From Moorena bouillonii PNG (lineage in GTDB: Bacteria; Cyanobacteriota; Cyanobacteriia; Cyanobacteriales; Coleofasciculaceae), in assembly GCF_001942495.1 (NCBI RefSeq), contig NZ_MKZS01000001.1, positions 1,256,571-1,299,418 on the forward strand: a stretch of 42,848 bases of DNA, in the 5' to 3' direction. Below the pieces are notes generated by a model. It was not told where the DNA came from. It saw nothing but the letters and a program-made list of their open reading frames with translations, and searched no databases. Shown here in pieces: positions 8,183 to 18,125 of this stretch (its first letter is position 1; each line of letters begins with the position of its first letter). The position numbers and the translations under genes were made by a program.

Positions 8183-8448
8183 GTAGGGTGGGCAAAGTTA
8201 TGTTATCTAGAAGACTCATTTTCACCAAAATGTGTCTTGATGCAGTCGCTCATGGGGGAAACCACGGCAGTCGCTCATGGTTAGAAGTTACCGTAAGACA
8301 GTTGAGCCTTAATCAATAAGTTTTACCCCTTTTCTGCATAGCCGACCAACCATAAAGGCTCAACTGTCTAAGGTTTCGTCTCCGGGGGAACCCCCAAGAC
8401 CGCGCTGCCTCCCCAAGACCGCGCTGCATCGCTTTTTGCCCACCCTAC
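8183..8448. mobile_element. MITE-like element, copy 3, with nested element
   Basis: The same 14-bp terminal inverted repeat as at 97-162 (8183-8196 and 8435-8448), but 266 bp long. Inside is a second inverted-repeat unit with a perfect 15-bp terminal repeat, AGACAGTTGAGCCTT at 8296-8310 and its complement at 8355-8369, spanning 74 bp. There are also copies of 'gaccgcgctgcatcgct' seen elsewhere in the window (40780-40800). This accounts for most of the 371-bp gap between genes. Confidence 0.6.
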
Positions 8449-8522
8449 AAGCTGATAGCTGATAGCTGATATCTGAATACTGATAGCTGAATGCTTACCA
8501 AACCACACCAAGTATAGGAAAC

Positions 8523-9680
8523 TTACTGACTCGCTATCTCAGATTTTTGGTTTAAATCTTCCACTAATTGTACTAGATCAGGATTAGTCTCTGCCCATGA
8601 ATTCCGCTTATTCCTGATTTTACCGAGGTGGGATTCAACATTTTCTGGTGTCATTATAACACCAAAATCCTCTGGAACAGTCTGAGATTGATAACTGAAT
8701 AGGCGATTTAGGATTAGATCACCAACTTCCTCGCGATAATGAGAGCTATCCCAATAGTTTTTCATCTCTTCCCTAATCGCTTCTGTGGTAATGCTGTTAT
8801 AGCCAGAGAAATCCCACACTGGTGTAATCTCCACTAACCGACGTTTCCATTCTTCAAACACTGGCCACAGTCCGGTAACCCGAAGACTTTCCCATTGAGT
8901 AGCATGGGATGGTGATATAAATACTTTTAGCTCTATCCCTTTTTCCTTACAGGTATCGACAATGTCTTGAAGATCATTCAAAAAACTAGCGGAAAGTCGA
9001 TATTCTTTATAATAGCCCTCACTGGTCATTAAGCCCTTGAGCATGTCCTTAAACCTTCCTAGTAAAGGTTGATCGGGCTTATTGTTATAAATAAAACGCC
9101 TACCATTGGCATCATAGAGAAAGTAAGCCTTTGAATTGATACTAGAACTTAGAGTGGCTCTACTAGCATTAAGCGCGTTTAGGGATAGGGTCGAATTAAT
9201 CAACTCTTGCAGGGGAATAGTTTCTTGATTAATCAGACTTTCCTTAAAATCTGGAGCATTAGTTTTCAAGTCATTGAACATGAATAAGTCAATACCAATC
9301 ACAACGGTTTTTAAATCCGGTTGATTAGTTAGAGCATGGTCAAAATAACGTTTAACTTCATACATATTCGGACCCACTAGTGCCAAATTGTATCCGGAGT
9401 TTCCTGGTTTCAGTCCTGGGTGGTTTGGGTTAAGTCCCAGGTCAGTTCGTGATGACCCTAACAAAACGATTTTGGGTTCATTACGAATAACATCTATAGC
9501 CTTGAATAGTCTGACATGGTTAAATTGTTCAGGCTTTAACTGATTTAGACCGGGTAACTCTGGGCTATTTATGACTCCGTAAGGGTCAACCGCAGCGTTC
9601 AATAAGCCAAACCCGAATAAACTCGGAAAGATAACTGCTGCCAAGGTTAGGTGAAATTGACGATAGGAGTTCATATACAT
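8523..9680 (-). CDS. Membrane-anchored SGNH-hydrolase-like protein
   Basis: A 385-aa protein with one N-terminal hydrophobic helix (residues ~9-30), consistent with a signal anchor or signal peptide. The rest resembles SGNH/GDSL-type or DltD/AlgX-type proteins: 'IVLLGSSRTDLGL' (block I-like with Ser), 'GYNLALVGPNMYE' (block with Gly and Asn), 'VIGIDLFMFND', and a C-terminal 'WDSSHYREEVGD' with the Asp-x-x-His pair. Such proteins often modify or hydrolyse O-acyl groups on envelope polysaccharides. That role is inference; substrate and activity cannot be read here. A Rho-independent terminator at 9740-9770 separates it from the surface-protein gene on the same strand, so it likely has its own promoter in 9681-9739. 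Confidence 0.65.
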   Translation of the reverse strand: MYMNSYRQFHLTLAAVIFPSLFGFGLLNAAVDPYGVINSPELPGLNQLKPEQFNHVRLFKAIDVIRNEPKIVLLGSSRTDLGLNPNHPGLKPGNSGYNLALVGPNMYEVKRYFDHALTNQPDLKTVVIGIDLFMFNDLKTNAPDFKESLINQETIPLQELINSTLSLNALNASRATLSSSINSKAYFLYDANGRRFIYNNKPDQPLLGRFKDMLKGLMTSEGYYKEYRLSASFLNDLQDIVDTCKEKGIELKVFISPSHATQWESLRVTGLWPVFEEWKRRLVEITPVWDFSGYNSITTEAIREEMKNYWDSSHYREEVGDLILNRLFSYQSQTVPEDFGVIMTPENVESHLGKIRNKRNSWAETNPDLVQLVEDLNQKSEIASQ

Positions 9681-9739
9681 TACGATGGCATTTCTATAGT
9701 GCTATTCGCTTTTTAATTTTACCAGTGAAAATATTGGAT

Positions 9740-9770
9740 GAAAAAAAAAAACCTCAGTTGATACTGAGGC
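9740..9770 (-). terminator. Rho-independent terminator of the 1320-aa surface protein gene
   Basis: Read on the minus strand, the stem GCCTCAGT/ACTGAGG with a short loop is followed at once by eleven T residues. It lies about 120 nt downstream of the stop of the gene at 9887-13849. Confidence 0.85.
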
Positions 9771-9886
9771 TTGTAGACTAGATCTGCTTGAGTCCAAAAT
9801 CTGGAGTAATTCTAGGGTGCCTTAATAACCACCCTACTACTATAAAAAAGCGTCCGCAGTCTGGTTAGACAACACTAAGACAACAC

Positions 9887-12800
9887 TTAGGCAACAGTTA
9901 AGTTAACCTGAGCAACCACATCGTTGAAGTCTTCGTCACCACCACCGAACAGATCCTCGAAACCAAAGGTGTTATCCCCTAGCAGGCGAATGTGGTCAAC
10001 TCCATCTGGGTTAGCCCCCACGTAAGCAAAGTAGGCATTCAGGTCAGAATCCTCTTGATCTGCATTAGAAGGATTATTAGCTAGGAACTCCGCTACTGTG
10101 CCATCGGAAATTAGGAATGGAGCCAGTATTACCCCACCGGATACTCCAACACTTAAGTCTACCCGATTGGAGAGTGCAGCTTCTGCATAACCGGCATCAC
10201 CAACATTAATACCGTTAACTGAGCCACTGAAATCATCAATCACATACCAGCCAACGGTATTATTGAATTCAGCTTCACTGTTGACCACAAGACTACCAGT
10301 TACTGTACCAGTCACGTCGGTCAAATCGATCAATTCCAGAATCCCTTGAATGTCGTTAGGGCCTGTTCCCAGTGGCGCCGTGGAACCTGTACCGTCTGAG
10401 ACAACCACAGTGGCATCATCGTAGTCAAAGTCATTGCCATCTTCAAAGGCCAAGGTTAACTGACCATTGCCATTGTCAGTGACCTGTAGATGGTTCTGAC
10501 CATCGCTATTCAATGAAGGATCACTGAAGAATACGTTGGAGGTAGAATCCTGTCCCGCTAGCACCCCATCGACAGAGCCACCTTGAATCACGTAGAATAC
10601 CACGTTATCGTCGGGGTTAAAACTGTCGATGATGCGGGTGGGTTGAGCACTACCTAAACTGTCAGGGAGAACAGATAAAATCGTCTCAGCTCGGAACAGA
10701 GCAGCTTCTACATAACCACTCTGACCAGGGGCAATGCCATCAATTGTACCTTGGGCATCATCAGTAACAAATGCTCCAATTTCACTGACTTCACCAAGTT
10801 CGCGACCTGTAAGAGTAAATCGGAGGGTGTCGCCGTTAACCGTAAAACTATTATTGGCATTCTGAGTTAGAGGCGTCCTAGGCGTAGTCTGTTCAATGGT
10901 GAAGTTAACAGTGTCTGTGTTAATGCCCCCACTACCATCGCTTACCTCAAAGGTCAAGCTATCAGTGCCAGTGAAGTCGGCATTGGGCGTATAGATAATA
11001 AAGTCATCTGTGGCATCATTGGCAGTGCCATTATCATTGACTACTGCTGTCCCGTTGCTTGGATTGCTGACAATTGCAAAAGTTAGCGGATCCCCATCAG
11101 GATCAGAGTAGTTAGCGAGAACATCAAGGGTAACTGGAGTGTTTGCCCCAGTAGTAGCACTATTATTATTAGTGTTTGTGACTACTGGAGATTCATTAAC
11201 ACGAGTCACTTCAAGGTTAACCGTAGCTGTGACCGCAGGATTAGTGCCATCATCGATCTGGTAGGTGAAGCGATCAAACCCAATGAAACCATTATTAGGA
11301 GTATAGGTAATCGTGCTATCTTGATTAACTGTTACTGTGCCATTAAGTCCTTGCTCGTTAATGGTTACAGTCAGCGCATCACCGTCAGGATCAACGTCAT
11401 TAGCTAAGACATTGATATCAACCCCAGTGTTTTCTACAGTGGTAGCAGTATCGTCTGCCGCTACTGGAGATTCATTAGCAGCAGTAACATCAACGTTAAC
11501 CGTAGCTGTGACTGCAGGATTGCTGCCATCATCGATTTGGTAGGTGAAGCTATCAGCCCCAGTGAAGTCGGCATTTGGCGTATAGGTAATAGTGCCATCT
11601 TGATTGACTACTGCTGTACCATTACCGCCCTGCTGGCCAATGGCCAAATTGACGGCATCACCTTCAGGATCAGAGTCATTAGCTAAGACATTGATATCAA
11701 CTGCAGTGTTTTCTACAGTGGTCGCAGTATCGTCTGTGGCTACTGGAGATTGATTAGGAGCAGTGACATCAACGTTAACGGTAGCTGTGACCGCAGGATT
11801 GCTGCCATCACTAATCTGGTAGGTGAAGCTATCAACCCCAGTGAAACCATCAACAGGAGTATAGGTAATGGTGCCATCAAAATTGACTACTGCGGTACCA
11901 TTAGCGCCCTGCTGGTCAATGGCTACATTGAGGGCATCACCCTCAGGATCAAGGTCATTAGTTAGGACATTGATATCAACTGCAGTGTTTGCCGCAGTGG
12001 TAGTACTATCGTCTGTGGCTATTGGAGATTCATTAACATTAGTGACATCAACATTAACGGTAGCTGTGACCGCAGGATTGATGCCATCACTGACCTGGTA
12101 GGTGAAGCTATCAGCCCCAAGAAAACCATCATTAGGAGTATAGGTAATGGTGCCATCTTGATTGACTACTGCGCTACCATTACCGCCCTGCTGGTCAAGG
12201 GTTACAGTCAGGGCATCCCCTTCAGGATCAGAGTCATTAGCTAGGACATTGATATTAACCGCAGTATTTTGCTCAGTGGTAGCAGTATCGTCTGTGGCTA
12301 CTGGAGAGTCATTAGCAGCAGTAACATCAACGTTAACCGTAGCTGTGACCGGAGCATTGTTGCCATCATCGATCTGATAGGTAAAGCTATCAGCCCCAGT
12401 GAAACCATTATTAGGAGTATAGGTAATGGTGCCATCTTGATTGACTACTGCTGTACCATTACCGCCCTGCTGGTCAATGGCTACATTGAGGGCATCACCT
12501 TCAGGATCAGTGTCATTAGCTAGGACATTGATATCAACTGCAGTGTTTGCCGCAGTGGTAGCAGTATCGTCTACCGCTACAGGAGATTCATTAACCGCAG
12601 TGACATCAACGTTAACCGTAGCTGTGACCGCAGGATTGGTGCCATCATCGATCTGATAGGTAAAGGTATCAGTGCCACTGAAGTCGGCATTGGGCGTATA
12701 GGTAATGGTGCCATCTTGATTGACTACTGCTGTACCATTACCGCCCTGCTGGTCAATGGCTACATTGAGGGCATCACCTTCAGGATCAGTGTCATTAGCT

Positions 12801-13849
12801 AGGACATTGATATCAACTGCAGTGTTTGCCGCAGTGGTAGCAGTATCGTCTACCGCTACAGGAGATTCATTAACCGCAGTGACATCAACGTTAACCGTAG
12901 CTGTGACCGCAGGATTGGTGCCATCATCGATCTGATAGGTAAAGGTATCAGTGCCAGTGAAACCATCAACCGGAGTATAGGTAATGGTGCCATCTTGATT
13001 GACTACTGCTTCGCCATTACCGCCCTGCTGGTCAATGGCTACATTGAGGGCATCACCTTCAGGATCAGTGTCATTAGCTAGGACATTGATATCAACTGCA
13101 GTGTTTGCCGCAGTGGTAGCAGTATCGTCTGTGGCTACTGGAGGTTCATTAACAGCAGTGACATCAACCTCAACCGTAGCTGTGACCGCAGGATTTGTGC
13201 CATCATCTATTTGATAGGTGAAGCTATCAGTGCCACTGAAACCATTAACAGGAGTATAGGTAATGGTGCCATCTTGATTGACTACTGCTGTGCCATTACC
13301 GCCCTGCTGGTCAATGGTTACAGTCAGGGCATCACCCTCAGTATCAGAGTCATTAGCTAGGACATCAATGGTAACGTCGGGATTGCCACCAGTACTGACA
13401 GTGTCATCTACTGCAACAGGAGCTTCATTAATCAGGTTGAAGTCAATATAATCAAGTCTAACAAATTCGCCCTCGTTACTGTCCCCATTAATGGTGATTT
13501 GAGTCCCTTCAGGAATAAAGATGCTCTCAGTAACGGTTATATCTTTGAAAGTTTCAGGAGTAGGGAAGAAAGGATGAGCATCAGGATTGGGATTATCCAG
13601 AGTGAATGAAAACGTCTGATCACCAATGACGACTTCAACTGTGCTATTCCCGTCTGGCTCATCAGCAACGTTCAGGACAACCTGGTAAGTGCCACTGGGC
13701 AGATCAAAGGTTGTAGTAGCAGACCCAGTACTATCACCGTCAGGTAAATTGATGATTCCATTATCTCCAAAGAGATTATCATTACCATTAAGACGTATAA
13801 AATTAGTTAGAGTAAAGCGGCTTTCGTCTTCAAATTCAAATCTTGGCAT
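9887..13849 (-). CDS. Large surface protein: tandem cadherin-like domains and DUF4114
   Basis: A 1320-aa acidic, Asn/Asp/Thr-rich, almost cysteine-free protein. Residues 1-~145 form an N-terminal beta domain ('FEFEDESRFTL', possibly carbohydrate-binding). About nine tandem units of ~93 residues follow, each with 'PVA.DDTATT..NT.VDINVLAND.DPEGDALNV' then 'GG.GTAVVNQDGTITYTP...F.G.D.FTYQI.DG', the bacterial cadherin-like/Ig-like type that binds calcium. Two C-terminal DUF4114-like modules end in 'FGFEDLFGGGDEDFNDV'. There is no N-terminal signal peptide, so type I secretion through a C-terminal signal is likely (inference from the family). It would be a cell-surface or matrix adhesin. GAGGAG lies upstream of the ATG. 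Units at 12441-12935 are nearly identical at DNA level, showing recent repeat expansion. A terminator lies at 9740-9770. Confidence 0.85.
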   Translation of the reverse strand: MPRFEFEDESRFTLTNFIRLNGNDNLFGDNGIINLPDGDSTGSATTTFDLPSGTYQVVLNVADEPDGNSTVEVVIGDQTFSFTLDNPNPDAHPFFPTPETFKDITVTESIFIPEGTQITINGDSNEGEFVRLDYIDFNLINEAPVAVDDTVSTGGNPDVTIDVLANDSDTEGDALTVTIDQQGGNGTAVVNQDGTITYTPVNGFSGTDSFTYQIDDGTNPAVTATVEVDVTAVNEPPVATDDTATTAANTAVDINVLANDTDPEGDALNVAIDQQGGNGEAVVNQDGTITYTPVDGFTGTDTFTYQIDDGTNPAVTATVNVDVTAVNESPVAVDDTATTAANTAVDINVLANDTDPEGDALNVAIDQQGGNGTAVVNQDGTITYTPNADFSGTDTFTYQIDDGTNPAVTATVNVDVTAVNESPVAVDDTATTAANTAVDINVLANDTDPEGDALNVAIDQQGGNGTAVVNQDGTITYTPNNGFTGADSFTYQIDDGNNAPVTATVNVDVTAANDSPVATDDTATTEQNTAVNINVLANDSDPEGDALTVTLDQQGGNGSAVVNQDGTITYTPNDGFLGADSFTYQVSDGINPAVTATVNVDVTNVNESPIATDDSTTTAANTAVDINVLTNDLDPEGDALNVAIDQQGANGTAVVNFDGTITYTPVDGFTGVDSFTYQISDGSNPAVTATVNVDVTAPNQSPVATDDTATTVENTAVDINVLANDSDPEGDAVNLAIGQQGGNGTAVVNQDGTITYTPNADFTGADSFTYQIDDGSNPAVTATVNVDVTAANESPVAADDTATTVENTGVDINVLANDVDPDGDALTVTINEQGLNGTVTVNQDSTITYTPNNGFIGFDRFTYQIDDGTNPAVTATVNLEVTRVNESPVVTNTNNNSATTGANTPVTLDVLANYSDPDGDPLTFAIVSNPSNGTAVVNDNGTANDATDDFIIYTPNADFTGTDSLTFEVSDGSGGINTDTVNFTIEQTTPRTPLTQNANNSFTVNGDTLRFTLTGRELGEVSEIGAFVTDDAQGTIDGIAPGQSGYVEAALFRAETILSVLPDSLGSAQPTRIIDSFNPDDNVVFYVIQGGSVDGVLAGQDSTSNVFFSDPSLNSDGQNHLQVTDNGNGQLTLAFEDGNDFDYDDATVVVSDGTGSTAPLGTGPNDIQGILELIDLTDVTGTVTGSLVVNSEAEFNNTVGWYVIDDFSGSVNGINVGDAGYAEAALSNRVDLSVGVSGGVILAPFLISDGTVAEFLANNPSNADQEDSDLNAYFAYVGANPDGVDHIRLLGDNTFGFEDLFGGGDEDFNDVVAQVNLTVA

Positions 13850-14636
13850 AATATTTCGTATTAAAAAACTCCTCGGTTGCTAAGGCTGTGGGCACTTAAC
13901 GTTGACAATTATTCTAAGCCTTCAGCTATTAGCTAAAGGCCTTTGGCCACGCTACGCGAACAGCCTTCAGCGGTCAGCTGATAGCTGATAGCTGATAGCC
14001 TTGTATATCAATAGAGTAAGTCCATTAAGCATTCAGCGGTCAGCGGTCAGCGGTCAGCCATTCGCTTAGCGTGGCCAACGGCCAAGGCTTACGCTACGGG
14101 AATAGCTTATTTTATTCACAAGCACCTCAATTAGGGTGGGCATAGGTCTTTAGCTGATAGCTGATAGCAAAATTGCTGTTGAACTCATCATTAATAGCTG
14201 ATAGCATAGAGTGGATAGCAGGCCCCTGAATGCTTATCTAATGATCTACCAATAAATAAATACCTACTAACGTCCAGATATCCGGATTTATTTTCCAGAT
14301 TAATGGCAAAATGTAAGATGCCATAATACAGCTTTACTGATGCTATTAGCAAATATTAAACTATATTTTGTAATCAAAAGTATTAAGTAATTGTTGGTTT
14401 AGTATTATTTATGTTGTGAGAGTATATTATTACTGACAATGAAGCGATGACCCGAAAAATTTTATAACGTAATATTCCTTATAAAAAGGAAAGATATTTG
14501 CCATCCATGCTCTTTCCTTGATATAGAAAAATACCTTATTCATTGATGTCATGAGTTTTGTTTAATGTCACTAGTATTCGGTTAAGTTTATCAAGTCTTT
14601 ATAGTAGTAATTTTCTATTTATGCTAAATAAGGCAA

Positions 14637-14699
14637 TAGGGAATAGGGAGTAGGGAGTAGGGAGTAGGGAGTAGGGAATCGGGAATCGGGAATCGGGAA
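14637..14699. repeat. Heptamer tandem array (gggagta / gggaatc)
   Basis: About nine tandem 7-bp units, changing from 'gggagta' to 'gggaatc' along the array. It is the same family as the arrays at 267, 6859, 15280, 15488, 23083, 32380, 37573 and 41209. Confidence 0.75.
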
Positions 14700-14920
14700 C
14701 GGAGAAGATTTAGGGTTGTGGAACGGGCATCTTGCCTGTTTCAGCTGAAAATTCTGTTTTGGTTATGCGATCGCTAATCCCCCAGCTCAACCCCAACTGG
14801 AGATCCCCCCTAACCCCCCTTAACAAGGGGGGAACACTCACCATGTTTACCACACTTACCACACTCCCTGCTCCCTGCTCCCTGCTCCCTGCTCCCTACT
14901 CCCTACTCCCTCAAAAAAAG

Positions 14921-14952
14921 TTTGTTACAAAATCTTAAAAATATGCTATAAT
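14921..14952 (+). promoter_or_regulatory. Putative promoter of small-ORF module 1
   Basis: An extended -10, TATGCTATAAT (TATAAT at 14947-14952), lies downstream of TTGTTACA. The second module has the matching TATGTTATAAT at 15574-15584. The -35 spacing differs between copies (19 and 23 nt from TTGTTA), so the conserved part is the extended -10. Confidence 0.6.
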
Positions 14953-15003
14953 ATAATATTTTTTGTGGTAAACTAAAAATGTGGACAAAATAAAGTCCAT
15001 GGG

Positions 15004-15047
15004 AAGAGCCAGCCTAGAGTTTTCGTCAGGCTGGAAGGCTGGCTCTT
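15004..15047 (+). promoter_or_regulatory. Leader hairpin of small-ORF module 1
   Basis: A 12-bp perfect stem, AAGAGCCAGCCT at 15004-15015 paired with AGGCTGGCTCTT at 15036-15047. Inside the loop, a second 'caggctgg' at 15027-15034 could compete for the same 5' strand. The hairpin lies in the 5' leader about 30 nt before the start codon. The same stem recurs in module 2, which suggests an RNA function; this is inference. Confidence 0.6.
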
Positions 15048-15077
15048 GGTCCCCCTTACAGGAGATAACTTAATTTT

Positions 15078-15254
15078 ATGTCTGATAGACGCCTATACCC
15101 ATGGGTGATGGTGAGGTTGTTACCACCGATGCCACCAGTGGTTTTCGCTCGGTTCGACAACCCTGCTGATGCCAAGGGCTATGTGCAGGTGCTGAAACTG
15201 CTGATGCCTGGTGCCAAGTTTCTAATTTTTCTTGATCACGGAGTAATTCCGTAG
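15078..15254 (+). CDS. Small conserved protein, module 1 (58 aa)
   Basis: The 58-aa product shares the pattern 'RLYPW..VRLLP.M..VV.(A/G)R(F/Y)' and '(D/E)A.G....LK.LMP.(A/G).F.I.F' with the 68-aa product 620 bp downstream. The spacing of conserved residues shows true homologues and hence coding function. AGGAG lies 12 nt before ATG. Each copy has the same promoter-like element and leader hairpin. I recognise the type as a small cyanobacterial hypothetical protein but know no function. No membrane segment or cysteine is present; a compact alpha/beta fold is likely. Compared with copy 2 it lacks the acidic C-terminal tail. Confidence 0.65.
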   Translation: MSDRRLYPWVMVRLLPPMPPVVFARFDNPADAKGYVQVLKLLMPGAKFLIFLDHGVIP

Positions 15255-15279
15255 CACAGGCATCTTGCCTGTGACATAG

Positions 15280-15313
15280 GGAATCGGGAATCGGGAATCG
15301 GGAATCGGGAGTA
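15280..15313. repeat. Heptamer tandem array (gggaatc)
   Basis: Four to five copies of 'gggaatc' just after the first small ORF, next to a 'cacaggcatcttgcctgtg' palindrome at 15255-15274 that recurs inverted at 15355-15375. Confidence 0.65.
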
Positions 15314-15487
15314 GTTGTGTAGAATAGGCTTCGATGCTGTGAGGAAAATATTGATCACAGGCAAGATGCCTGTTCTACCAAGAACCTAATTTCACCCACT
15401 GGGTCAAACAGGTGGGGATCCCCCCTAACCCCCCTTAACAAGGGGGGGACACTTCCCACACCTCCCATAAACTCCATGCTTCCCACA

Positions 15488-15541
15488 CTCCCGATTCCCG
15501 ATTCCCGACTCCCGATTCCCGACTCCCGACTCCCGATTCCC
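15488..15541. repeat. Heptamer tandem array (cccgatt / cccgact)
   Basis: About seven 7-bp units ending right before the promoter-like element of the second small-ORF module. The array before module 1 (about 14867-14910, 'ccctgct') occupies the equivalent position. Confidence 0.7.
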
Positions 15542-15573
15542 CCAAGACTTTGTTACAAAAATTTGCAAAAAAA

Positions 15574-15584
15574 TATGTTATAAT
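15574..15584 (+). promoter_or_regulatory. Putative extended -10 of small-ORF module 2
   Basis: TATGTTATAAT, matching TATGCTATAAT of module 1 at 14942-14952. TTGTTACAAAA lies upstream in both. Confidence 0.55.
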
Positions 15585-15630
15585 TAAAGTTTTTTATGTT
15601 ATAAGAGAATCCTAAGACGCGAAAGCGTTA

Positions 15631-15671
15631 AGAGCCAGCCTGAAGTTTTCCCAAGGCCGAAGGCTGGCTCT
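15631..15671 (+). promoter_or_regulatory. Leader hairpin of small-ORF module 2
   Basis: An 11-bp perfect stem, AGAGCCAGCCT at 15631-15641 with AGGCTGGCTCT at 15661-15671. The arms are identical to those in module 1 while the loop sequence differs, which is the pattern expected if the structure is kept by selection. It is followed by 'ccccca', then GGAGATA, then ATG. Confidence 0.6.
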
Positions 15672-15700
15672 AGACCCCCAGTTAAGGAGATACCTAAAGT

Positions 15701-15907
15701 ATGACTTACTCTGAACGCCTATACCCATGGGCGGTCATCCGTTTATTGCCACAAATGCAACGAGTCGTTGTTGGTCGGTACCGGAACCGGTCTGATGCGG
15801 AGGGGCATTTGCGGGTGCTTAAACGCTTAATGCCTGATGGGGAATTTGTGATTATTTTTGATTTGCCTGAGCTTATGGATGAAGAACCTGAGGGAAGTGG
15901 GGAGTAG
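15701..15907 (+). CDS. Small conserved protein, module 2 (68 aa)
   Basis: A paralogue of the 58-aa product at 15078-15254, sharing 'RLYPWAVIRLLPQM', the 'SDAEGHLRVLKRLMP' helix and 'FVIIFD'. It has an extra acidic tail, 'PELMDEEPEGSGE', whose last codons overlap 'gggagtagg' repeat-like DNA. AAGGAG lies 10 nt before ATG. No known domain or function; cytoplasmic by composition. The whole unit of repeat array, promoter, hairpin and ORF is duplicated at about 620-bp spacing. The roughly 3-kb palindrome array starts just downstream. Which of the two is the ancestral copy cannot be told, though copy 2 looks more complete. Confidence 0.75.
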   Translation: MTYSERLYPWAVIRLLPQMQRVVVGRYRNRSDAEGHLRVLKRLMPDGEFVIIFDLPELMDEEPEGSGE

Positions 15908-16637
15908 GATTTAGAAGTTGCTCAAGTTAGCTCGATTGACATGCAGTTAATCGCACTCTTATCCCAAATCGCTGGAATTTCCGATAGTAACGGATTTTCA
16001 CCCTTTATTGCTGTTGCTAGCGCTATCCCATGATTATCGAAAATTGCTGTAATTTACGATAACTACTGAAATTGCTGTTGCTAGCGCGATTGACATGCAG
16101 TCACGCTACGCGATGGGACCTAGGAGCCGCTAAAAGCGATTGACCGTAGGTCACGCTAAGTGATCGCAGATTTCCCAAATTGCTGAAATTACCAACAGTA
16201 AAGGATTTTCAGCGAAGTTGCTGTTGCTAGTGCTATCCCATGATTTTCCAGAATTGCTGGAATTTTCGATAACTACTGAAATTGCTATTGCTAGTGCTAT
16301 CCCATGATTTTCCAGAATTGCTGGAATTTTCGATAACTACTGAAATTGCTGTTGCTAGTACTATTCCATGATTTCTCAAATTGCTGGAATTTCCAACAGT
16401 AACGGATTTTAACCGAAGTTACTCAATAAGGCGCTATCTCATGATTTTCCAAATTGTTGGAATTTCCAACAGTAACGGATTTTCAGCGAAGTTGCTGTTG
16501 CTAGCATTATCATGATTTACCCAAATTGCGGGAATTTACGATAACTACCCAAATTGATTAAGCTAACGCGATTGACATGCAGTCACGCTACGCGATCGCA
16601 TGATTTCCCCAAATTGCTGGAATTTCCGACAATAACG

Positions 16638-17013
16638 GATTTTCACCCAATGTTTATCCAGCTAGCGCGATCGCATGATTTCCCAAATTGCTGGAATTTC
16701 CGACAGTAACGGATTTTCACGCCTTGTTGATTCAGCTAGCTCTATCGTGATTATCCCCAATTGCTGGAATTTTCGATAACTAGCTCTATCGTGATTATCC
16801 CCAATTGCTGGAATTTACGATAACTCACGAAATTGCTCAAGCTAGCATTATCATGATTATCCCAAATTGCTGGAATTTTCGATAACTACCGTGCATTGAT
16901 TAACCAACGCACTATCGTGATTATTCCAAATTGCTGAAATATCCAATAGTCAAGGATTTTCACGTTTTGTTGCTCAACCAACGTGCTATCGTGATTTCCC
17001 CAAATTGCTGGAA
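16638..17013. repeat. 376-bp exact duplication, copy 1
   Basis: Line-by-line comparison shows this block identical to 18126-18501 (offset 1488) without mismatch or gap. Other parts of the array differ unit to unit, so this is a recent segmental duplication or gene conversion within the array. Confidence 0.85.
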
Positions 17014-18125
17014 TTTCCGAGAGTAAAGGATTTTCACCCAATGTTTATCCAGCTAACTCTATCGTGATGATCCCAAATTGCTGGAATTTCCGACAGTAAC
17101 GGATTTTCACGCCTTGTTGATTCAGCTAGCTCTATCGTGATTATCCCCAATTGCTGGAATTTTCGATAACTACTGAAATTGATTAAGTAGCGCGATCGCG
17201 ATTACCGAAAATTGTTGAAATCTTCGATAACTACCGAAGTTGCTCAACAAGGCGCTATCATGATTTCCCCAAATTGCTGGAATTTCCGACAGTAACGGAT
17301 TTTCACCCAATGTTTATCCAGCTAGCGCGATCGCATGATTTCCCAAATTGCTAAAATTACCAACAGTAAAGGGTTTTCAGCGAAGTTGCTGTTGCTAGCG
17401 CTATCCCATGATTTTCCAGAATTGCTGGAATTTCCGATAATCGCGATAGAGCTCGCCCTATCCTATAATTTCTAAAATTGCTGGAATTTCCAACAGTAAA
17501 CGAATTTCACGCTTTGTTACTCAACCAACGCATTATCCCGATTAGCCCAAATTGCTAGAATTTACGATAACTACTGAAATTGCTGTTGCTGGCTCTATCG
17601 CAATTATCCAAAATTGTTGGAATTTTCCGTAATAAGCAAGTTGCTGTTGCTAGCACTATGGTGATTATCCACAATTGTTGAAATTTTCGATAGCAAACTC
17701 ATTGAGCCAAACCAGTTAACTAGCGCTATAGTTAAAACGCGATTGGCCTAAGGCCAATCGCATAAGCGCGGAAGCTTTGCTTCATCGCGTAGCGTGACTT
17801 TCAGTCAATCGCACTATAATCCAAAATTGCTATAATTTCCGACAGTAAAGGATTTTCAGGCTTTGTTGCTCAACCAACACACTATTGGGATTATCCGAAA
17901 TTGATCGAATTTTCGATAACTCAGCAAGTTGCTGTTGCTAGTGCTATCCCATGATTTTCCAAAATTGTTGGAAATTCCAACAATAACCGATTTTCACCCT
18001 TTGTTGCTGTTGCTAGCATTATCGTGATTATCCCAAATTGCTGGAATTTACGATAACTCAGCAAGTTGCTGTTGCTAGCGCGATCACATGATTTTCCAAA
18101 ATTGTTGGAAATTCCAACAATAACC

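Larger units (their letters stand above)
13850..15077. other. Long intergenic region with repeats
   Basis: No gene is visible in this 1.2-kb gap. It holds REP-like runs at 13921-14245 ('gctgatagctgatag', 'cagcggtcagcggtcag', 'gctacgcgaacag'), an AT-rich stretch at about 14260-14635 without recognisable features, heptamer arrays, and the upstream half of the first small-ORF module. The minus-strand promoter of the large surface protein gene should lie near 13860-13920. Confidence 0.6.

Noticed and set aside
11337-13214. Several open frames of about 70 codons on the plus strand with near-identical products
   Set aside because: They lie antisense to the tandem cadherin-like domains and simply mirror the repeated coding sequence.
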